In this document: positions 7,426 through 12,885 of the stretch, piece after piece
How the letters are laid out: each line of letters begins with the position of its first letter
How positions within the stretch are numbered: the stretch's first letter is position 1
Assembly: GCA_004335635.1 (NCBI GenBank)
Contig: QAXH01006486.1
Span: 18,917 to 31,801 of the forward strand
Length of the DNA stretch: 12,885 bases
Direction: 5' to 3'
Source: Chloromonas sp. AAM2
Lineage: Eukaryota > Chlorophyta > Chlorophyceae > Chlamydomonadales > Chlamydomonadaceae
Program-made: the position numbers and the translations under genes
The notes under the pieces: model-generated
Databases searched by the model: none
What the model was told of the DNA's origin: nothing
What the model saw: only the letters and a program-made list of their open reading frames with translations

Positions 7426-10104
7426 ATGCCTCGCCTAAACCTTGTGGCAGCGGTGGCCTTGGCCCTGCTCTGCTGCACTCAAGCTGCAGAGCTGCTGGCA
7501 CAGCGCAACTCACACGTAGCGCTGCTAGCGGAGGTGGCCCAGAGCCCGGACAAGCAGTCGCATTTTGTCGCTTGGATGGTGAAGCATGGCAAACAATATG
7601 CGCAGAACTCTGTGGAGAACACGCGCCGCTATCAGATTTGGCTTGAGAACCTTGATTACATCATGGACTACAACAGCAAGCACACTACTCACTGGCTGGG
7701 GCTCAACAGCTTCGCCGATCTCACCCAGCAGGAGTACGCCCAGCGCTACCTTGGTTTCGATGGCAAGGCGCACAAGGCCCTGAAGACTCTAAAGCGTGCA
7801 ACAAACGGCCCATCGCCTTTCTCGTACGCGGACGTAGACGTCGAGGCTCTGCCCAAGTCGGTAGATTGGCGGGCTCAAAATGCCGTAACCCAGGTCAAGA
7901 ACCAGGCGCAGTGCGGCAGCTGTTGGGCCTTCTCCGCCACAGGCAGCATTGAAGGCATCAACGCCATCTACAGCAAGGAGCTGGTATCGCTCAGCGAGCA
8001 GGAGTTGGTGGATTGCGACACCGAGCAGGACAAGGGCTGCAACGGTGGTCTGATGGACTACGCCTTTGACTTCGTGATCAAGAACAAGGTGAGACTGCCC
8101 TTTATGTACAATTGCCTCGGATTGTGCAACGACTGCTTGCATGCAAGCAAAGCAGCTGCCGCCGCTCTCTTGGGGTTCTTCAAGTCGTGCATTAATCTTG
8201 TGCCAACACCTCGCATCCGTCCACTGGCCATACTAGCCTGTTGTACTGTCAAAGCAGGAGATGCCACACCTGCAAATTTCCATGTCTTGCACTGACACTG
8301 GCAGGGCCTTGACACTGATTCACACTACCCCTACACAGCCATGGCCGGCCAGTGCAGCAGCCGCCATAAGAGGCATCATGCCGTTTCCATCGATGGCTAT
8401 GAAGATGTTCCAGAGAACGATGAGACCTCCTTGAAGAAGGCAGCGGCACACCAGCCTATCAGTGTGGCTATTGAGGCCGACCAGAAGGCATTCCAGGTGA
8501 GACACACAACTGTTTGACCAGGGCTTGTCTGGCCTGGCTCTATTCCAGCTGAACACGCCGCTAAGCTGTACAACATGCCCCTCATTTCGCTACAGCATGG
8601 AGCGGTATGCCCATCTGATCATGTTGATCTGATGATGTTTGTTTACTTTTCTAACCCACTAGGCATGTGTGGCAGATTACTGGCCTCCGGTCTCTCTGCC
8701 ACCGGTTTTAATAGGACGCAAGCCTCTTATGCTGGTGCAAAACCTCAGTTCCCATCTTCACAGTGCGTACATGGTACACAAAGCATGTGTTCATTTACAC
8801 GTTTTGTGTTTGTGATTCCTGTGCAGCTGTACGTTGGTGGTGTGTTCTCTGATGAGGCTTGCGGCACTGAGCTTGACCACGGTGTGCTGGTGGTGGGTTA
8901 TGGCGAGGACTCTGTGGGCGGGTCATACTGGATTGTCAAGAACAGCTGGGGCGGAGGTGAGATGGAGGCAACGCCAATAACTACCGATTCATACAATTTT
9001 GTGTAGGAAATCACCAGTCATGAGCTCGGTGAAGAGCACTCGAGTGTTGTTCAGTGAATTGCAAACGGCAAAGATTGATTGGATACAAGTGGTGATGTTG
9101 ATGCTGAGCTAGGAAACCGAACACTCGAGTCTGCAGAGTTTACGCCCATGTTACATGCTCATGGTTTGAGTGTGAGTCTGAGTCAACTGCATCGGCAGCA
9201 TAACAGCAGCGCCTTGGATATTGCTTGTGCACACCACTTTGCACACCGTTCTGTGCACAACCTTTCTGTTAGATTCACGCACATGCACACGCACCTTCAT
9301 TGATTGCGTATGTACCATTCTGTGCGCAGACTGGGGCGACAAGGGCTACATTCGCATCAAGGCTCAGGTGTCGGCCAAGGAGGGTCTGTGCGGCATTGCC
9401 ATGGCAGCCTCGTACCCAACCAAGACGGTGAGAGTCCCCTGTACGGACATAAATCCACGCTGGGTCATGTGCACAAATGATACGTGGAAAGGCGCAGACG
9501 CCATGTCAGCATGTTGAAGAACAGCAAAAGCCTTTCACGCTGATGTCTGTCACCATCAGATGGCCATGCCGGTTCTGCTGGCTCTCCGCTTATTTGAACG
9601 ACAGCATTCAATTCATTGCCTTGCCCGCCTGTCAGCCAGCAGTTGTGTCCTCCTACCTCTGACCATTCCACATATCCAACTTACTCTTGCCTACCCCTGC
9701 CACGCCTGCAGAACCCCAACCCACCCAAGCCCGGCCCCGATCCTGGCCCCAAGCCCGGTCCCCCCAAGCCCCCCGGTCCCGTTGCTTGCGATGACACCTC
9801 CGAGTGCCCCAAGGGCACCACCTGCTGCTGCATCACCGATTTCCTCAACGTCTGCCTGCAGTGGGGCTGCTGCCCCATCGAGCAGGCGATTTGCTGCGAG
9901 GACAAGCTGCACTGCTGCCCACCCACCCTGCCTGTTTGCGACACAGAGGGTGGCCGCTGCCTGCCTGGTGCTGGCCCAGGAGGGGAGTTTGCTGCTGCCG
10001 CTGCTGGCATGCCGTGGTTCACCAAGACCCCTGCACAGCGGCACTTCCCACGCTTCAGCTCGCTGCTCATGGGGCGAAGCAAGGTCAACAAGGCACAGCA
10101 GTGA
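7426..10104 (+). CDS. Granulin-domain papain-like cysteine protease (RD21-like), complete
   Basis: Exons: 7426-8088, 8305-8496, 8827-8956, 9330-9427, 9712-10104 (stop TGA); 491 residues. A signal peptide (about 1-20, core [12 protein letters not shown]) is followed by an I29 inhibitor propeptide with an ERWNIN motif (E64, R68, W72, N75, I79, N83) and GLNSFAD at 92-98. The mature C1A domain starts near LPKSVDWRA (142). Catalytic residues are Q160 (oxyanion hole), C166 in CGSCWAF, H303 in [11 protein letters not shown] and N324 in NSWG. Pro-rich linker 362-386, granulin domain 387-444, then a 47-residue tail. By family knowledge it is a vacuolar/lysosomal or secreted endopeptidase activated by propeptide removal; the granulin part is often cleaved later. 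The ATG at 7426 is chosen because it is the first ATG for some 290 bases and gives the signal peptide directly; in-frame codons upstream have no ATG. Confidence 0.95.
8134..8149. repeat. 16-bp perfect palindrome in protease intron 1
   Basis: TGCTTGCATGCAAGCA reads the same on both strands. It lies within the intron 8089-8304, 45 bases after the donor. No role is evident. Confidence 0.9.
9712..10104 (+). CDS. Last exon of the protease: proline linker, granulin domain, tail
   Basis: Residues 362-384 are repeats of Pro, Gly and Lys ([20 protein letters not shown] and on). The granulin domain has 14 cysteines. The spacings between successive groups are 5, 5, then CCC, 7, 4, then CC, 6, CC, 5, CC, 6 and 6 before the last Cys. 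As I recall it, this is the spacing of the plant RD21/oryzain granulin domain, and it differs from animal granulins in the CCC run. The tail after C444 has five alanines in a row and ends NKAQQ, with no ER-retention signal. The whole module lies on one exon, joined in phase 0. Confidence 0.93.
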   Translation, partial: NPNPPKPGPDPGPKPGPPKPPGPVACDDTSECPKGTTCCCITDFLNVCLQWGCCPIEQAICCEDKLHCCPPTLPVCDTEGGRCLPGAGPGGEFAAAAAGMPWFTKTPAQRHFPRFSSLLMGRSKVNKAQQ

Positions 10105-11789
10105 GCGCCGTGGCAGTGAACGCCATGGCAATGGTGCAAGCACATGGTGATATTTAGCAGCAAGATGAATAAGACAAGCATGAACAGCGTACGGCAGCCT
10201 TCTAAGTCATATTGGTCGGTATTGCTTGGGATACACGGTGAACAGGGCACGTATGTGCCATGTGATAACGATGGCCATAGACTCTAATCAGCTCTCAGGC
10301 TGATGCTTGGTTCAGCTGCTAGCGAAATGCCACGTGTATACAAGACTGAGCCAGCCAGGCAGTTTCGCATGTCATCAGGCCCGTCAGGCCTTGTATGTGT
10401 AGGTGTGGATGTGCACGGACTGTCAAGCGATCAGTGGTAAACAGACGCTATGATGTGGTCACCATGACGGCGCCACGCTCTGCAGCGGTGTGTACATGGT
10501 ACTTGCAGTAGACGTGCTTACAGGATGTCCACTCGTGTGTGGTGCTTGCTGCCACGGTCATGTTTTTGTACTGGTACCCTTTAGCCGGCTCTTGTTTGGC
10601 CACCCAAACCCTCGCAACTTTCGATCGCTTTGCTGCCTGCTCTCGTGCTGGCGCTGACTGCGCACCAGTAGTGTTCAGGCTTGCTATGCTCTTCAACCCA
10701 CTGTAGTTTCAGTCATTACGTCATGGATGTGCGATCAAGGGTCTCTTGATTCACTCCGTGGTTACCTTTGCAACAACCCGTGCTTAATCATTCTCAAACG
10801 TGTACTTTTTGTTTGACATGTATTACAGCTATGGACCGCCATGCTGTCACACGCAGAAATATGCAACTGCCACATGCGTATCGTGCGCTTGTTGCAGAAC
10901 TGCCGCCGTGCATTGGTCGGGAAAGGCTAGAGTGAAAGCCTGCTTTTGGCTGCAGAGTGCAGCAATAAGAGATGTTCACAAGGGCCTGGTGTCAGTGCCA
11001 TGTTACTTACAATTACCGCTACAATTCTGTAAATTACAAGGAAAGAGTTATAATGGTAGGATTGTCGCTCATGCCCTGAGAAGCTGAGGTTTGGAGTGAA
11101 TGGCTGCTGGGAAGGTGTCAAGGTTGGCCGACCGCTGAATTGTTGATGAATCCACAGGTTTTGCAATGATTGTGGCAACGGTTGGGCACACAGCACAAAT
11201 ACAGTTCGGCATGGTCACCAGTGCGTTCGCGTAGCTAGGATGCAGCGGATTTGTCTAGGTCCGCGGCCAAGGTTGGGCTCGCAGCGGCACAGCAAAATTG
11301 TTCTTGAGTGCAGACACCGTTTAGGCTGGAATGTGTTGTTTCATCACCAGCACAGTAAGTAGAAGTGCATGGGTTGATTGGTCACTCAAGTTGGCCAACC
11401 GCTGGATATTGATAAACCCACAGGTTTTGCAATGATTGCTACAACGGGCATGCAGCACAACGCAACTTTGGCACCAGTGTGTTCGTGTGCAGGGATGCAG
11501 CAGGTCCGTGCACTATCAGAACAGGTTAATTGTGGCCATCTGCTCACCTCAGATGCAACCCTTCGCTCCTCCCAGCACGAGCTGCATGCTCTTCAGGTCT
11601 GGTTCCCACAGGTTGTCTACAGGATGACGCCTCTGACCCAGTGATCAGCTTGCAATACACGTCATAGGCGCTGGATTTAGCCACTCTCTGCAATTGACAC
11701 TCAACTGTTCTTGAATTGTTACCCAACCGAACTAAAAACGGACCGGTGGCCAATTCACCGGGAGATTGCACCGCTAGACAGAATTGCTG
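10105..11789. other. Intergenic region between the protease and the secreted-protein gene
   Basis: About 1.7 kb with no supported gene. It should contain the protease 3' UTR and the promoter of gene 3. No TGTAA signal is seen close to the protease stop; AATAAG occurs near 10167. Apart from the direct repeat at 11115-11505 I find no structured element. The reading frames here (up to 96 codons) look random. Confidence 0.7.
11115..11505 (+). repeat. Diverged direct repeat upstream of gene 3
   Basis: Copy 1 (about 11115-11247) and copy 2 (about 11381-11505) share CAAG(G)TTGGCC(G/A)ACCGCTG, then TTGATGAATCCACAGG against TTGATAAACCCACAGG, an exact TTTTGCAATGATTG, AGCACAA, ACCAGTG(C/T)GTTCG and GGATGCAGC. 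About 135 unrelated bases separate them. Copy 2 ends about 335 bases before the ATG of gene 3. No coding frame is conserved between them. Confidence 0.75.
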
Positions 11790-11821
11790 ATGTCGTTGCC
11801 GTGGCTCCTGATGTAATGTGA
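11790..11821 (+). promoter_or_regulatory. Upstream mini-ORFs, including two overlapping AUG-stop elements
   Basis: The 11 bases ATGTAATGTGA at 11811-11821 hold two minimal ORFs: ATG-TAA (11811-11816) and ATG-TGA (11816-11821), sharing the A at 11816. A third ATG at 11790 opens an 8-codon uORF (MSLPWLLM) ending at the same TAA. The main ATG follows at 11842. If the transcript starts upstream of 11790, scanning ribosomes would meet three start codons within 52 bases before the main one, so strong translational control is possible. The transcription start is unknown. Confidence 0.5.
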
Positions 11822-11841
11822 TCGTATCTCGCATCTTGCGA

Positions 11842-12885
11842 ATGTCATCCGAGAAGCGTTACCTGCTCGTCTTGCTCTTGCTCCTCTGTCTGTGTCTTTC
11901 TGCGGTGAAGGCGGGATGGACAAACTGTGCATACAATGGTGATTGCATCGCAAGAAAAAATCGAATGGTTGTGATGTGCGAGTATGCAAGCCTGAGTTCC
12001 TCCGGCGCATTGCCATTGCGTTTGCAGGGCCCATGCAAGGTGTTGACAAGCTAGACGTCAACACCGCAATCTGCAGCGCGGATGGCTCGGTTCAGCTTGC
12101 GCTGCGTCCAAAGCGTCTAAAGCTCGCTTGGGTTGACTCGAGGTTTAGCACCACTCATGGTGCGGACACAGCCAAGCCACGTTACACCGTCAACTTTTGG
12201 CACGCTACATGGTGAGCAATTCAGGCACTGTTGGCGCTTCGTTGGACATGCTATCATCTACCCATTGCTATTCGTCAGGCAACTGATTACCGGACCACAT
12301 CGGCAAGTCGGCTAGCCTGATTGGGTTGCATGCAGCAATCATACACTGAAAGGCAGTCTTGCTAGTTTGTATGCAACCTTTCCACCTGGCTTGCACACGC
12401 CATGGGGAGCTCAGCTACGCACAGTGTCTTTGTGCTTGCCCAGATGTTGTTAGTGGTGTGTTGGCATGTCTAACTCTACGTGAGCTCACATGTGTTTCAC
12501 ATCGCAGGCCTGGTGCGGCAGAAGCAGGATTTGCAGACTTGGTGGACGGGAACTTCTGTGTTCGCCAGCTGAATCAAGGCCCCCTTTGGTGCACTAACAC
12601 CACAGGATCAGGCGCCCAATTCATAGTGGTGAACAAGGAACGCTGGTGGGGCTTGTATGACAAAGCACCTCCTGGAAAGGTGTTGTGGCATGCACCAGCT
12701 GAAGCCCCTCCTTCGCCTCCTCCGCCACCTCTCTCAGCCTTGGAACAGCTTGAGCTCATGTGGCAACAGATTGTGACGGCTGCAATGGCCTCCGGTAGTG
12801 GTAAGTGTCAATCCTGATTCCTTCAATTTCTGGCTGGCAAGTGGAGTGAGTGCGGCATTATTTGTTTCATAGGCCAGTCCACAAC
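11842..12885 (+). CDS. Secreted protein of unknown family (first four exons, 3' end outside window)
   Basis: Proposed exons: 11842-11938, 12028-12211, 12508-12800 and 12873 onward to the window edge. Introns are GT-AG and the frame holds across all joins, giving 196 visible residues. Residues 1-24 are a clear signal peptide (LLVLLLLLCLCLSAVKA). The next part has four cysteines (C29, C48, C111, C122), aromatic-rich stretches (YTVNFWHATW and KERWWGLY) and one N-glycosylation sequon (NTT at 124-126). A Pro/Ser linker (APPSPPPPPL, 160-169) precedes a helix-like segment (ALEQLELMWQQIV). I do not recognise the family. The linker resembles those of green-algal wall or matrix glycoproteins, which suggests an extracellular, possibly modular protein whose next domain lies beyond the window. 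The first intron is only 89 bases and the third 72, shorter than others here, so those two joins are the least certain. Confidence 0.7.

Noticed and set aside
9225..9260. TTGTGCAC/GTGCACAA inverted repeat in a protease intron
   Set aside because: Eight-base arms in a CA/TG-rich region are expected by chance.
9681..10250. Minus-strand frames of 150 and 189 codons
   Set aside because: They are shadows of the GC-rich proline and cysteine codons of the granulin exon on the + strand.
11544..11834. 96-codon minus-strand frame upstream of gene 3
   Set aside because: No recognisable domain and no splice partner; it overlaps the presumed promoter and leader of gene 3.
12359..12507. Coding extension left of exon 3 in gene 3
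   Set aside because: The frame is open but the acceptor ATCGCAG at 12501-12507 restores the exon 2 frame exactly, and the upstream residues look random.
1..12885. tRNA or rRNA genes
   Set aside because: I looked for B-box-like GGTTCGAATCC motifs and cloverleaf pairings; the closest, CCTCGAATCC near 6491, lacks the partner arms.

Overview
The window is nuclear DNA from a eukaryote with many introns, most likely a green alga (Chlorophyta). Three genes lie on the + strand. Their exons are joined by GT-AG introns, mostly with GTGAG-type donors, and the spliced reading frames are continuous. The best lineage marker is gene 2, a papain-type protease with a proline-rich linker and a C-terminal granulin domain that has the plant-type cysteine spacing (RD21-like). 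Gene 3 has a Ser-Pro-rich linker like those of green-algal secreted glycoproteins, and telomere-like TTAGGG/TTTAGGG tracts occur in introns. I cannot name the genus.

Layout. 1-4726: the last nine coding exons (396 residues) of a urea carboxylase, covering the AHS1/KipI-type carboxyltransferase half and the biotinyl domain with its AMKM lysine. Its introns are rich in repeats: a compound (ACAG)n/(ATAG)n microsatellite, decayed copies of the gene's own exons, telomere-like blocks, a foldback repeat and a 20-bp CACGTG minisatellite. 4727-7425: about 2.7 kb without a convincing gene, holding a 214-bp element with 33-bp inverted arms, a diverged tandem duplication and an upstream region of gene 2 with a bZIP/UPRE-like site. 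7426-10104: a complete five-exon cysteine protease of 491 residues. 10105-11789: intergenic, with a diverged direct repeat of about 125 bp. 11790-12885: upstream start-stop mini-ORFs followed by the first four exons, the last cut by the window edge, of a secreted protein I do not recognise.

The genes do not form an obvious pathway. Urea carboxylase would feed nitrogen from urea through allophanate; the other two products should enter the secretory route. The observations most worth following are the nested exon relics in the urea carboxylase intron, the overlapping AUG-stop elements before gene 3, gene 3 itself with its intron open in two frames, and the candidate MITE. All splice sites and product names were assigned by reading the sequence and recalling protein families; no search was run.
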